Source: Aeromonas sobria (GTDB lineage Bacteria > Pseudomonadota > Gammaproteobacteria > Enterobacterales > Aeromonadaceae). From it: a stretch of DNA of 51,462 bases. Numbering within the stretch: the stretch's first letter is position 1; each line of letters begins with the position of its first letter. Position numbers and translations under genes: made by a program. The stretch spans positions 1 to 51,462 of the forward strand of contig NZ_CDBW01000025.1 in NCBI RefSeq assembly GCF_000820145.1, given 5' to 3'. The notes under the pieces were generated by a model. That model had not been told where the DNA came from. It ran no database searches and saw only the letters and a list, made by a program, of their open reading frames with translations. Below, piece by piece: positions 34,505 to 44,334 of the stretch.

Positions 34505-34693
34505 GAACCGGATGACGATCCTGCTGCGAGGCCGTGATCAAGGCTCATGTGCTGCTCGGAAGCCTCACGTATGTTTATACGCTCCGGTTCCTGCGCTGCT
34601 CTTCACCTTGCTGACGGCCTCTCGCGACGGGTCGTAAACCGGTTCCAAGCCAGCTGAGGTTGGTATTCAAAACCCCACGCCGTGGGGTTTTAT
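34505..34693 (+). terminator. post-aguA region with terminator
   Basis: The terminator is AAAACCCCAC (34671-34680), loop GCC, GTGGGGTTTT (34684-34693). Before it, 34505-34660 is GC-rich non-coding sequence with an imperfect hairpin around 34557-34590 (CGTAT-GTTT-ATACG core); its role is unknown. Confidence 0.7.
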
Positions 34694-34772
34694 CCCTTGA
34701 TAGTGTGATGGTCGCAGGCGCTGATGCGGCGATCATCATGACAAACAGTCACCCTTTTACAGGAGATCCTAA

Positions 34773-36476
34773 ATGATCGAAGTGACCGAGGTTTCCATTG
34801 CCGAGCTGCGTGCCGCGCTCGAATCAGGCCGCACCACAGCGGTCGAACTGGTCAAGGCCTATCTGGCCCGTATCGAGGCCTACAACGGCCCCGAGACTGC
34901 CACCAAACTCAACGCCGTGGTGGTCGCCAATCCCGATGCGCTGAAAGAGGCCGAGGCTTCCGATGCCCGCCGTGCCCGTGGCGAGACCCTGGGGCCGCTC
35001 GACGGCATCCCTTACACCGCCAAAGACAGCTATCTGGTCAAGGGGCTGACTGCCGCCTCCGGCAGCCCGGCCTTCAAGGATCTGGTGGCCCAGCGCGATG
35101 CCTTTACCGTGGAGCGCCTGCGCGCCGCCGGTGCCATCTGCCTTGGCAAAACCAATATGCCGCCGATGGCCAATGGCGGTATGCAGCGCGGCGTCTATGG
35201 CCGTGCCGAGAGCCCCTACAACGCCGACTACCTGACTGCGCCGTTTGCTTCCGGCTCCTCCAACGGCGCCGGTACTGCCACCGCCGCCAGCTTCTCCGCC
35301 TTCGGCCTTGCCGAAGAGACCTGGTCGAGCGGCCGTGGCCCTGCCTCCAACAACGGCCTGTGCGCCTACATCCCGTCCCGTGGCGTCATCTCGGTGCGCG
35401 GCAACTGGCCGCTGACTCCGACCATGGATGTGGTGGTGCCCTATGCCCGCACTATGGCCGATCTGCTGGAAGTGCTCGACGTAGTGGTGGCTGACGATGC
35501 CGATACCCGTGGCGATCTGTGGCGCATGCAGCCCTGGGTGCAGCTGCCCAAGGCCTCCGAAGTGCGTCCGGCCTCCTATCTGGAACTGGCAGCCAAGGCC
35601 GATGCCCTCAAGGGCAAGCGCCTCGGCGTGCCGCGCATGTTTATCAACAAGGATGAACTGGCCGGCACCAGCGAAAACCCCGGTATCGGCGGCCCAACCG
35701 GTCAGCGCATCCATACCCGCGAGACCGTGATCGCCCTCTGGGAAGACGCACGCAAGGCGCTGGAAGCCGCTGGCGCGGAAGTCATCGAAGTGGACTTCCC
35801 GCTGGTCTCCAACTGTGAAGGGGACCGACCCGGCGCGCCGACCGTGTTCAACCGCGGCATCGTGAGTCCGGAGTTTCTCAACGACGAGCTGTGGGAGCTC
35901 TCTGGCTGGGCGTTCGACGACTTCCTGCGCGCCAACGGTGATCCCAAGTTGAACAAGCTTGAGGATGTCGATGGGCCGAAGATCTTCCCCCACGATCCGG
36001 GCACCCTGCCGAACCGCGAGGGCGATCTGGCGGCGGGCATGGATGAGTACGTCAATATGGCCAAGCGCGGCCTCAAGCGTTTTGACGAGATTGCATCGGT
36101 GCCGGATGGCCTGCGCGCTCTGGAAAAGACCCGCAAGCTGGACCTGGAGGACTGGATGGACGGGCTCAAGCTCGACGCCGTGCTGTTCCCCACCGTCGCC
36201 GACGTCGCCCCGGCTGATGCGGACGTGAATCCGGCCTCTGCCGATATCGCCTGGAGCAACGGCATCTGGGTGGCCAACGGTAACCTCGCCATTCGCCATC
36301 TCGGCGTGCCGACCGTCACCGTCCCCATGGGGGTGATGGCCGATATCGGTATGCCGGTGGGCCTGACCTTCGCCGGTCGCGCCTATGACGACAACAACCT
36401 GCTGCGTTTCGCCTCGGCCTTCGAGTCTACCGGCAGCAAGCGGATGGTACCGCCACGGACGCCGCCGTTGGGGTGA
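34773..36476 (+). CDS. amidase-signature family amidohydrolase
   Basis: A 567-aa protein of the amidase-signature family. The catalytic Lys is in IPYTAKDSYLV (Lys84), and the Ser region reads FASGSSNGAGTATAASFSAFG then EETWSSGRGPASNNG; this gives a Lys-Ser-Ser triad in the expected order. The C-terminal LGVPTVTVPMGV is also typical. Substrate specificity cannot be read from sequence. Its place downstream of aguA could mean it hydrolyses N-carbamoylputrescine or another amide of polyamine metabolism, but a strong terminator and 268 bp separate them. AGGAGA lies 6 bases before the ATG. Confidence 0.85.
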   Translation: MIEVTEVSIAELRAALESGRTTAVELVKAYLARIEAYNGPETATKLNAVVVANPDALKEAEASDARRARGETLGPLDGIPYTAKDSYLVKGLTAASGSPAFKDLVAQRDAFTVERLRAAGAICLGKTNMPPMANGGMQRGVYGRAESPYNADYLTAPFASGSSNGAGTATAASFSAFGLAEETWSSGRGPASNNGLCAYIPSRGVISVRGNWPLTPTMDVVVPYARTMADLLEVLDVVVADDADTRGDLWRMQPWVQLPKASEVRPASYLELAAKADALKGKRLGVPRMFINKDELAGTSENPGIGGPTGQRIHTRETVIALWEDARKALEAAGAEVIEVDFPLVSNCEGDRPGAPTVFNRGIVSPEFLNDELWELSGWAFDDFLRANGDPKLNKLEDVDGPKIFPHDPGTLPNREGDLAAGMDEYVNMAKRGLKRFDEIASVPDGLRALEKTRKLDLEDWMDGLKLDAVLFPTVADVAPADADVNPASADIAWSNGIWVANGNLAIRHLGVPTVTVPMGVMADIGMPVGLTFAGRAYDDNNLLRFASAFESTGSKRMVPPRTPPLG

Positions 36477-36523
36477 ATGCTATTTTGAGTTAAATCTCTT
36501 GGGATTTACCGGAAATAAGAAAG

Positions 36524-36557
36524 CAAACCCATCCGTTATGCGGGTGGGTTTGTTTTT
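36524..36557. terminator. amidase terminator, bidirectional
   Basis: CAAACCCATCCG (36524-36535) pairs with CGGGTGGGTTTG (36541-36552), followed by TTTTT. It also fits the end of the convergent AT-rich operon (stop at 36566). Confidence 0.85.
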
Positions 36558-36565
36558 GAAAAAAA

Positions 36566-36988
36566 TCACTTTGAATTTATCTGCAATAGTTTTGTTGTAA
36601 AACCATCTTTGAAATGAAAATAACTTGCAAGTACAAAAATAAATAACTGAAATACACCCAATTCGAACGTAGGTTTAGATAGCATGCCAAAATAAGATGC
36701 AGCAGACACTAATACAAGAAGGAATCTCTTTGCCGTATACCAACCAAAATACTCCTCGCTGGTATTACATTTTGTCCGAGCTATAGCTTTAGATACTTTA
36801 GATGTAATTTGCCCAAAAATGAGACATGATGCTAAAGACCAGTCGGGAGATATTATTATTTCTTGCCAGGAGGATAGATGCAGTTTTACTGAGATAAGCA
36901 GCATAAAAGGAATTAAAATATAGAGATACTCTGTTTTTAATTCAGCGTATGTGGCTTTTCGCTCTTTAATATCAAGCGTCAATTTCAT
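36566..36988 (-). CDS. small four-helix membrane protein, last gene of an AT-rich operon
   Basis: A 140-aa product (144 if GTG 36998-37000 is used) with four hydrophobic segments: about residues 19-38, 48-66, 86-104 and 109-127 from the ATG. Polar loops carry several Lys. No family is recognised. Its start overlaps the preceding gene by 17 bp, so the two are translated together. The base composition is far more AT-rich than the flanking amidase and carbapenemase genes. A membrane effector or anchor for the 287-aa protein is a reasonable guess from context only. Confidence 0.7.
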   Translation of the reverse strand: MKLTLDIKERKATYAELKTEYLYILIPFMLLISVKLHLSSWQEIIISPDWSLASCLIFGQITSKVSKAIARTKCNTSEEYFGWYTAKRFLLVLVSAASYFGMLSKPTFELGVFQLFIFVLASYFHFKDGFTTKLLQINSK

Positions 36989-37835
36989 ATTGATGCCCAC
37001 TAAATCTTTCTATATTCTCTATAGTAATTATCTTTGCATTCCTTATTTCTGGATGCCCATGTCCTTTGGTTGGGGTGTAAACATCATATTTAATTCTAGC
37101 TTTAATAATGTCTTTGGGGCCAATGGCAGGGATTAGTCCTGCTTGATATCGTTCTAACCATTCTTTTTGCAATATTCTAGCAGGGAAAGAACGATTTAAT
37201 AATGTACTACGGAATGACCAAACTGAGTTGCCTTCATTGACAGAAATTTTGACATACAATCTATCATCGGTTTCATGAGACTGGGTATCACCTTGGAACA
37301 TTTCTCTAGGATTACCTAAAAATCGCCACCTTGTATTAATTTGGCACTCGGAACGATTACTTTTTCCATTTTTAAATGTTACAGACTCACCGTTTCTTAT
37401 TTTCTGATTGGCATTTGAGAATTTGCTTAAAACAAAAGATAGGTTTTGTCTATCTATATAGTGGTCTATCATTTGTGGCGGAATGTTTCGTGCTAGAGAT
37501 GACTCTAATTTGGCTGCTAATTGTTCAACTTGCTCTTCAGTCTCAGTTGACTCTTCATCGATAAGTTCTTTAAACAACTCATTTCCTGAGGTATAAAAAG
37601 CAGCCTCAAGGAGGCTATCTATTTTATCTGATATTACAGATAGCTTGCTTAGAATTGAACCTTTCTCTATGTCATTTAATTGAAAGCTGAAGTCTGTATC
37701 TAGTCCAATAGAACTACTAAGTAACTGACCAAGGTCCTGATAGGCATTGATATATGATGCCATTGCTTCGAATACTTCGGCAGGATTGCTCCTGTCTTTT
37801 AAATAGTCCAACTTTATAGATAGTTCTGTTTTCAC
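36972..37835 (-). CDS. 287-aa soluble protein of unknown function, middle gene of an AT-rich operon
   Basis: A charged, soluble protein without signal peptide or membrane segment. The N-terminal third (LSIKLDYLKDRSNPAEVFEA ... DIEKGSILSKL) reminds me of a family of uncharacterised proteins found in phage and genomic islands, but I cannot name it. An acidic stretch lies near residues 92-103 (DEESTETEEQVE) and several conserved-looking aromatic and Arg residues follow (WRFLGN, VWSFRSTLLNRSF). No nuclease, ATPase or cyclase motif is visible. The GTG at 37833-37835 overlaps the stop of the 49-aa gene (GTGA), and its 3' end overlaps the membrane-protein gene. This tight three-gene unit is clearly an operon. 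Confidence 0.75.
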   Translation of the reverse strand: MKTELSIKLDYLKDRSNPAEVFEAMASYINAYQDLGQLLSSSIGLDTDFSFQLNDIEKGSILSKLSVISDKIDSLLEAAFYTSGNELFKELIDEESTETEEQVEQLAAKLESSLARNIPPQMIDHYIDRQNLSFVLSKFSNANQKIRNGESVTFKNGKSNRSECQINTRWRFLGNPREMFQGDTQSHETDDRLYVKISVNEGNSVWSFRSTLLNRSFPARILQKEWLERYQAGLIPAIGPKDIIKARIKYDVYTPTKGHGHPEIRNAKIITIENIERFSGHQYEIDA

Positions 37836-37981
37836 AGTGCTTTCCCGAAAAATAGCTTCAACATGTTTTTTGTCATCAAATGAGCATCATAGCTATAAAT
37901 ATTTTTTAGGGAAGTTACTTCCAGATTAAATTCGACATAGATCAATAAATTATCTCGAGTGTTGAGCTTTCGTATTGCCAT
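37832..37981 (-). CDS. 49-aa small protein, first gene of an AT-rich operon
   Basis: ATG 37979-37981 to TGA 37832-37834. The peptide starts MAIRKLNTRDNLLIYVEFN and ends MLKLFFGKAL; it is neutral to basic without a clear membrane segment. An in-frame TAA lies directly before the ATG, so it cannot be longer. GAGGGG stands 7 bases upstream and comes from the REP-like repeat at 37984-38030. The stop overlaps the GTG of the next gene. Short, but the composition and coupling fit the operon. Confidence 0.6.
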   Translation of the reverse strand: MAIRKLNTRDNLLIYVEFNLEVTSLKNIYSYDAHLMTKNMLKLFFGKAL

Positions 37982-37983
37982 TT

Positions 37984-38030
37984 ACCATCCCCTCATCCCC
38001 AGCCCTTCTCCCGCAAGGGGAGAAGGGGGC
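37984..38030. repeat. REP-like repeat, copy 4
   Basis: CCCCTCATCCCCAGCCCTTC then CCGCAAGGGGAGAAGGG: the same hairpin as the left half of copies 2 and 3, read on the other strand. It borders the AT-rich operon. Confidence 0.8.
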
Positions 38031-38105
38031 AAATATGCTCCGCTGATTGTGTGTTGGCTCTGTGGTGCGGGTGAATATGAGTGGCTTGGAATTGGCACGA
38101 GCCAT

Positions 38106-38140
38106 CCCCTCTCCCTCGGGAGAGGGTTAGGGTGAGGGGT
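38106..38140. repeat. REP-like repeat, copy 5
   Basis: CCCCTCTCCCTCGGGAGAGG then GTTAGGGTGAGGGG: the right-half hairpin of the same family, 75 bp from copy 4. Confidence 0.8.
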
Positions 38141-39118
<978 letters not shown>

Positions 39119-39190
39119 GGGTTGCGCGACAGACTGGCAGCAAGCCGTGCCATCGCTGCAATCAGCAGCCATAACGGCACACCACAAAAC

Positions 39191-39221
39191 GCCCGCTTTC
39201 AGGAAATAAGCGGGCCTTTTG
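39191..39221 (+). terminator. cphA terminator
   Basis: GCCCGCTT (39191-39198) pairs with AAGCGGGC (39208-39215), then CTTTTG. Confidence 0.75.
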
Positions 39222-39333
39222 CGTTTGCGGTTTTTTTGGTGGCTGTGAGTGCGTGGCATTAACGCTGTTCAAGGGAGGGAGGCTTTCATAAGATGGCCCT
39301 CTCTCTTTTCCCTGAAAGTTATCCATTTTCGTT

Positions 39334-40605
39334 ATGCAATACGCCTCTCTCGCGCGCCTCAAGCAGGCCTTTATCACTGGGATGTGGGCCTCGCTGGTCA
39401 GCATCGTTATTGGCTTCGCCTTCAAGGTGTGGCTGGCGCAGTGGGTCGCCAAGGGGGAGCTGGCGCTGTTCAACAGCGTGGTGGATTTGATCTCCCTCTC
39501 CTTTATCCTGATGACAGGTTTTCGCTCCTCCATGGTAGTGAGTTACTCCCAGACCAAAAACGATCGGGACATCATCAATATCTTCCGCTACTTCCTGATT
39601 GGCATCGTGCTGCTCACCTGGGGGGCGGTGATCCCTTATATCAAGCACGGGCTCCATATCCGGGTGGAGTATCTGCAACTGGTGGGGGTCATCTTCGGGC
39701 TGGGGCTCAAGGTCTACTTCACCAATCTGGTGGCCATGTACCGGATGTATCAGCTCTCCAATCGGGTCACCTGGCTGGAGCCGCTGGCCAACGGTCTGCT
39801 GTTTATGGCCTGTTACTTCGGGCTGGGGATGGATGCGCTCGCTTCGCTCTTCTACGGGCTGACCTTCTCGTCGCTCGCCATCGCCGGTTATATGTATGTT
39901 TCGCGTCGCCGGGCCATCGCCACCAAGCCGCTCGCTAAAGTTGAGCTAGGCCCCGAGATGGTGAGTTATGTGAAGAAGAGCTTTACTGCCTCGCTGGAGG
40001 CGGGGGCCAGCATCCTGATGATTTACATCACTGTGCTGCTCACCATCCGCCACTTCAGCATCGACGAGCTGGGGGATTTTCAGGTGGTGGTGCGCCCTAT
40101 CTTCACCTATATGACCACTCTGTTTGTCTTCCCCATCTACCGCTTTGTGCTGCCTGAGCTGGCGGTCAATCTGCGCAATGGCGATCACCGCCAGATCAGG
40201 ATGATACGGCGCTGGATCTTCCGCCTCTCCGCCATCGTCAGTCTGGCGTTCTTTGGCTTGATGCTGCTGGCGGGCAAGCCGCTGGTGTTGCTGTTCTTCC
40301 CCGCCGACTACGTGGGGGCGGTGCCTGTGCTGTTCCACTTTTCCATCTTCTTTATCTTTATGATGCTTAACGGCTATCAGCTCGCCTATATCAAGGCCCA
40401 CGGTCACTTTACCCAGAGTTTGCTGATCCGGCTGGCGGGCATAGTGGCGCTGGTTGCTGCCTACTATCTGGTGGCGGAATTCACTGTCAACGTGGTGGCG
40501 ATTATCGTGGCTCTGGGGCTCGGTTATCTGGTGATGTTTATCCTCTCGACCCTGGCGGAGCGGCAGATTTTGCGATCCCTGCCACTGGTGCTGGCGAGCC
40601 GCTAG
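39334..40605 (+). CDS. MATE/Wzx-like polysaccharide flippase family protein
   Basis: A 423-aa inner-membrane protein with about 12 hydrophobic helices. The opening ARLKQAFITGMWASLVSIVIGF and the GYQLAYIKAHGHF region resemble Wzx-type O-unit or polysaccharide flippases of the MOP superfamily. No glycosyltransferase genes are adjacent, so the cargo lipid-linked glycan is unknown. The start at ATG 39334 has only a weak AAG-rich region upstream. It is alone between two terminators. Confidence 0.72.
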   Translation: MQYASLARLKQAFITGMWASLVSIVIGFAFKVWLAQWVAKGELALFNSVVDLISLSFILMTGFRSSMVVSYSQTKNDRDIINIFRYFLIGIVLLTWGAVIPYIKHGLHIRVEYLQLVGVIFGLGLKVYFTNLVAMYRMYQLSNRVTWLEPLANGLLFMACYFGLGMDALASLFYGLTFSSLAIAGYMYVSRRRAIATKPLAKVELGPEMVSYVKKSFTASLEAGASILMIYITVLLTIRHFSIDELGDFQVVVRPIFTYMTTLFVFPIYRFVLPELAVNLRNGDHRQIRMIRRWIFRLSAIVSLAFFGLMLLAGKPLVLLFFPADYVGAVPVLFHFSIFFIFMMLNGYQLAYIKAHGHFTQSLLIRLAGIVALVAAYYLVAEFTVNVVAIIVALGLGYLVMFILSTLAERQILRSLPLVLASR

Positions 40606-40644
40606 GGTGCTACTCGCCAAGGGGCACTTGCCCGAGTCGGATAG

Positions 40645-40672
40645 CAAAAAACGCCCATGCGGGCGTTTTTTG
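40645..40672. terminator. bidirectional terminator
   Basis: ACGCCC (40651-40656), loop ATGC, GGGCGT (40661-40666), with A-run before and T-run after; lies between the convergent flippase and helicase genes. Confidence 0.88.
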
Positions 40673-40691
40673 TTGGCGGCGCAGGAGCGGC

Positions 40692-41942
40692 TTAACGCTT
40701 GCCCTTGCCACCCTTGTTGCCAGAGAGCGCCTGCTTTCTGGCGCGCTGCTTTTGGGCCGCCTTGCTGTTGCGGCGTGGCTCGGGCTCGAAGCGGGTGAGA
40801 TCCGGCTCAAAGCCCGGGAACCACTGCTGGGGTAGGCGGGTGTCGAGTACCGCTTCTACCTTCTCCAACAGCGGCGCATCTTCCGGGCTGAACAAGGTGA
40901 TGGCTAGCCCCTTGTTGCCCGCGCGGCCGGTGCGACCGATACGGTGGACGTAATCCTCCGCCACAAACGGGAATTCGAGGTTAATCACATAGTTGAGATC
41001 CGTGATGTCGAGGCCGCGGGCTGCCACATCGGTGGCGACCAGTGCTTGCAGGGTGCCAGCGCGAAACTCCAGCAGCACTTTTTCACGCGCGCTTTGCGAC
41101 AGATCGCCGTGGAAGGCCAGCGCATTGATGTCAGCCTTGCCAAGCTGCTGGGCCAGCTTGTCCGCCCCTTGGCGGGTACGGCTGAAGATGAGGGCCGGTG
41201 CCCACCCCTTCACTTTGAGCATATGTTCGACCAGCGCCAGCTTGCGCTCGCCATCCACTGTGTAGACCCGCTGTTCCACCTCGGCCGCCGTGGTGTTGCG
41301 CGGTGCCACTTCAATTAATTCGGGGTCGCGCAGCAGCACTTTGCTCAAGGCAAACAGGTTGTCGTCGCAGGTGGCGGAGAAGAGCAGGGTCTGGCGATCC
41401 GCCGGGATCTGTTTCAGCAGTGCCTTGATCTCGTCCATAAAGCCCATGTCGAGCATGCGGTCCGCCTCGTCAAATACCAGATGGCGGAGGCTATCAAGGC
41501 TCAATGCTCCCTGACGCAGATGATCGAGCAGGCGACCCGGGGTGGCGATCAGCAGATCCACCCCGCTTTTCAGCGCTTTGACCTGCGCCGCGATACTCAC
41601 CCCGCCGTACACCAGGGTGCTGGTGAGACCGGTGCCTTGACCGTAGCGCGCCACGCTCTCGGCGACCTGCACCGCCAGCTCGCGGGTCGGCACCAGCACC
41701 AGCGCACGGATCGGGTGGGCGGTGTCGCTCGCTGGATGTTGCAGCAGCTGCTCCAGCAGCGGCAGCACAAAGGCGGCGGTCTTGCCGGTGCCGGTCTGGG
41801 CGCCAGCCATCAGATCCCGCCCTGCCAAAATGGTGGGGATGGCGCGGGCCTGAATGGGGGTGGGGGCGGCATAGCCCAGCTCGCTCAGGGTCTGCTGCAG
41901 ACGGGGGGAGAGGGCCAGTTCGGCGAATGAGGCAATAGACAT
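40692..41942 (-). CDS. DEAD-box RNA helicase, RhlE-like
   Basis: A 416-aa protein with all helicase motifs: Q motif near PTPIQARAIP (residues 27-36), motif I AQTGTGKT, motif II VFDEADRMLDMGF, motif III SATC and motif VI HRIGRTGRAG. The last 30 residues are basic (KAAQKQRARKQALSGNKGG) and probably bind RNA. RhlE-type helicases act in ribosome assembly and RNA turnover. The ATG at 41940-41942 fits the family start (SFAEL-like); a longer frame to 41981 has no ribosome site. I leave the symbol open since several paralogues exist in Aeromonas. Confidence 0.9.
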   Translation of the reverse strand: MSIASFAELALSPRLQQTLSELGYAAPTPIQARAIPTILAGRDLMAGAQTGTGKTAAFVLPLLEQLLQHPASDTAHPIRALVLVPTRELAVQVAESVARYGQGTGLTSTLVYGGVSIAAQVKALKSGVDLLIATPGRLLDHLRQGALSLDSLRHLVFDEADRMLDMGFMDEIKALLKQIPADRQTLLFSATCDDNLFALSKVLLRDPELIEVAPRNTTAAEVEQRVYTVDGERKLALVEHMLKVKGWAPALIFSRTRQGADKLAQQLGKADINALAFHGDLSQSAREKVLLEFRAGTLQALVATDVAARGLDITDLNYVINLEFPFVAEDYVHRIGRTGRAGNKGLAITLFSPEDAPLLEKVEAVLDTRLPQQWFPGFEPDLTRFEPEPRRNSKAAQKQRARKQALSGNKGGKGKR

Positions 41943-42040
41943 AGAGGGCACCAGTATGGGGTTATCGCGGCCAGCGGCCACAACGACACAATCATCGTGG
42001 CCGCGATGGTAACAGAAGCAGGGGGATCGGCAGAAGGCGG

Positions 42041-43546
42041 CTATGCCCCTGTTGCGTCCGGCAACGGGCGGATCAGCCGGATCGCTTTGCCCGTGTAGCA
42101 GGCGATGTTGTGCTTGCCGTGCTGTTTGACGTGGTAGAGCAGCTCGTCGGCCAGATGTACCGCCTCGGTGACGGTGAGGTAGTCGCGAATGCGGATCACC
42201 CCGGCGGAGAAGGTGATGGGGGTGGGCAGCTCGGGGATCCGCAAGGGCCGCTCCAGCAGGCGGCCAGCGGAGTGGATCATCATCTCGTCATCCTCCATCC
42301 CCTTGAACAGCAAGACAAACTCCTCGCCGCCCCAGCGGATGGCGGTATCGACCTTGCGGATGCTGCCTTTGATATGGCGGGAGAACGCCATCAGCGCCAG
42401 ATCGCCGACGGCGTGACCATAGCGGTCGTTGATCGACTTGAAGTTGTCGATATCGAGGATCATCAGGTAGTCGTGCTCATGGAGCAGACTCTGGCTGAGA
42501 ATGTCCCGGCGCGGCAGCCGGGTCAGGTGGTCGGTGTGGGCCAGTGTACGCAGCCGTAGGTAGAGTTGCTTCCAGGTAATCATGCCCAACAGCAGCACGA
42601 TGAGATAGACCTTGAAGGCGGCACCTTGCAGCGTCAGCTTGACGAAATCGAGCCAGCTGTAGGACCACTTGAGATAGAGATCTTCCCCCGCCTTGGTGCG
42701 CATAAAGGGTTTGCTCAGGCAGACGTGCCAGCGATGGCAGGGTTCGGCAGCTTCAAATGATATGTTGGTGCGGGTCGGGTTGACGGTGTCGAAGGGGCGC
42801 AGCACATCGCGAAACGCCTCATCGACGGCGATGTCGATGCTGAGCAGCCCGTATTGGTAGCCACCGTGCCCCGACGGATGAATGAAGGGGAAGCTCATCA
42901 CTATGGTGCTGCGCATGCTGAAGCTGTCGATCTCGATATCGGAGACAAAGGCCTCATCGGCGCTGCAGAAGGGGCGGCCGGGCGCAAAGCTGGCGCAACC
43001 GAAGTAGTGATACCAGGCGGGCAGCGTCATCAGATCCACCTTGATCGGCGCCAGTCTAGCGGGCAACACATCGTTGTCGGCCACCATGCCGATCAGCCGG
43101 TAGTCATTCCAGATGGTGTAGATATTGATCACCTCTGGGTAGGAGAGGGCATAGCGGAAGGTGTTGAGGATATTGGCGGCCGGGTATTGCAGCGGAATAT
43201 CGGCAAAGCGGTATTTGCTTCTCAGGTCGTAGCCATAGAGGTAGTTGGTGTTCGGCTTGTTGCGAACGAGGTGGTTGGGGGACTCCAGCGACCGCTGGTA
43301 GGCGAGATAGCTGGTGATGTTCTCCACCTCGAGGATCTTGGCCCGCTGATAGAAGACCTCGAACACGTTCTTCTGCTTGGCGGTGATGAGATCCATATCG
43401 TGCCGCAGGCTCTGATAGGTGTAATAGAAGACGCAGCCCAATCCGGTCAGGGCGAGCAGGGCTAATCCGAGCACTTTGACGATGAACTGGCGAGCAAGCG
43501 CCGGTGGCCAGTGAAGGGTTGGGGATTTACCTGAAAATAAGGTCAT
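42041..43546 (-). CDS. membrane diguanylate cyclase (GGDEF) with periplasmic sensor
   Basis: A 501-aa protein. One helix at about residues 18-43 and another at about 312-330 bracket a periplasmic sensor domain of some 270 residues with four cysteines (ASFAPGRPFCS, EPCHRWHVCLS). The C-terminal GGDEF domain (about 345-485) has RWGGEEFVLLF as active site and RKVD five residues upstream, a standard inhibitory I-site; so it should make cyclic di-GMP from two GTP and be product-inhibited. Start at ATG 43544-43546; a TTG 16 codons upstream is possible. The sensed signal is unknown. Confidence 0.9.
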   Translation of the reverse strand: MTLFSGKSPTLHWPPALARQFIVKVLGLALLALTGLGCVFYYTYQSLRHDMDLITAKQKNVFEVFYQRAKILEVENITSYLAYQRSLESPNHLVRNKPNTNYLYGYDLRSKYRFADIPLQYPAANILNTFRYALSYPEVINIYTIWNDYRLIGMVADNDVLPARLAPIKVDLMTLPAWYHYFGCASFAPGRPFCSADEAFVSDIEIDSFSMRSTIVMSFPFIHPSGHGGYQYGLLSIDIAVDEAFRDVLRPFDTVNPTRTNISFEAAEPCHRWHVCLSKPFMRTKAGEDLYLKWSYSWLDFVKLTLQGAAFKVYLIVLLLGMITWKQLYLRLRTLAHTDHLTRLPRRDILSQSLLHEHDYLMILDIDNFKSINDRYGHAVGDLALMAFSRHIKGSIRKVDTAIRWGGEEFVLLFKGMEDDEMMIHSAGRLLERPLRIPELPTPITFSAGVIRIRDYLTVTEAVHLADELLYHVKQHGKHNIACYTGKAIRLIRPLPDATGA

Positions 43547-43671
43547 AGGTGTCTGGTGCAGTACCGATGGGGACGCGGGCGCCGTGTGAGCCAAGTATAC
43601 GCGAAAGAAATTCCGACAGGATCCACCGACAACCCTTGCCAGAAGCTGAAGCCTTCACCACTTATTTACCC

Positions 43672-44136
43672 TTACTCCACGATCAGCACGCTCTCGCTGG
43701 CCAGATGGTGCAGCCACTCCCTGACGATCAGCAGCACGGCAGCAAAGTGCTCGTCGCGGGGCAGCAAGCTGGCGGCGAGGGGATCCCCTTCCGCCATGGC
43801 GGCCAGCTGGCCAAAGGCCTGCTCCACCAGATCCCGGCTGAGTTCATTGTCCCCCAGCACTTCGGCCAGTGACGGCTGGCTGCGCAGGGTCAGCTGCAAG
43901 CCAGGCGGGATCTGCGGGGCGATGCGCATCAGCTCATCTTCCACCACCATGATGGCCCGCTCCAGCTCAAGCGGGGTGGGCGGCGCGTGGCGAAACGGCC
44001 CGGGCTGGATGGCGTGGGTGCCAAAGGCCAGCGGGATGGCCAATGGCGCCCCCTCGGGCTGGCTCAGCCAGACCTGGCTGCTCTGTTCACCAATCTCCAG
44101 CAGCAGGGTCATCATCTCCGGTACCGGTTGTGTCAT
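43672..44136 (-). CDS. hypothetical protein
   Basis: A 154-aa soluble protein starting MTQPVPEMMTLLLEIGEQSS. The sequence has no membrane segment and no motif that I know; residues 60-75 (PTPLELERAIMVVEDEL) and 100-125 look helical. AGGAGCG about 7 bases before ATG 44134-44136 supports the start. It lies 125 bp from the cyclase gene on the same strand and may be upstream of it in a transcript. Function unknown. Confidence 0.6.
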   Translation of the reverse strand: MTQPVPEMMTLLLEIGEQSSQVWLSQPEGAPLAIPLAFGTHAIQPGPFRHAPPTPLELERAIMVVEDELMRIAPQIPPGLQLTLRSQPSLAEVLGDNELSRDLVEQAFGQLAAMAEGDPLAASLLPRDEHFAAVLLIVREWLHHLASESVLIVE

Positions 44137-44334
44137 AGTGCTGCGCTCCTGTATTGTAAACGTTTTCCCATTCTGCCTTTGATACCTCCCCCGCCGCCGT
44201 TTGGCGAGCACAATTTCTGCGAGTCGCCTCTCACTTTGTTGCAAACCCCTTGCAAAAAAATCTACAGCTGGCAGTCTGGATGTCTAAATGGCTATTGCCG
44301 TTTCGTTATCCTCAGATGATTCAGGAGTTCAGAT

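Noticed and set aside
34824..36299. 491-aa minus-strand frame opposite the amidase
   Set aside because: Composition is typical of an antisense shadow; the amidase motifs lie in the other strand.
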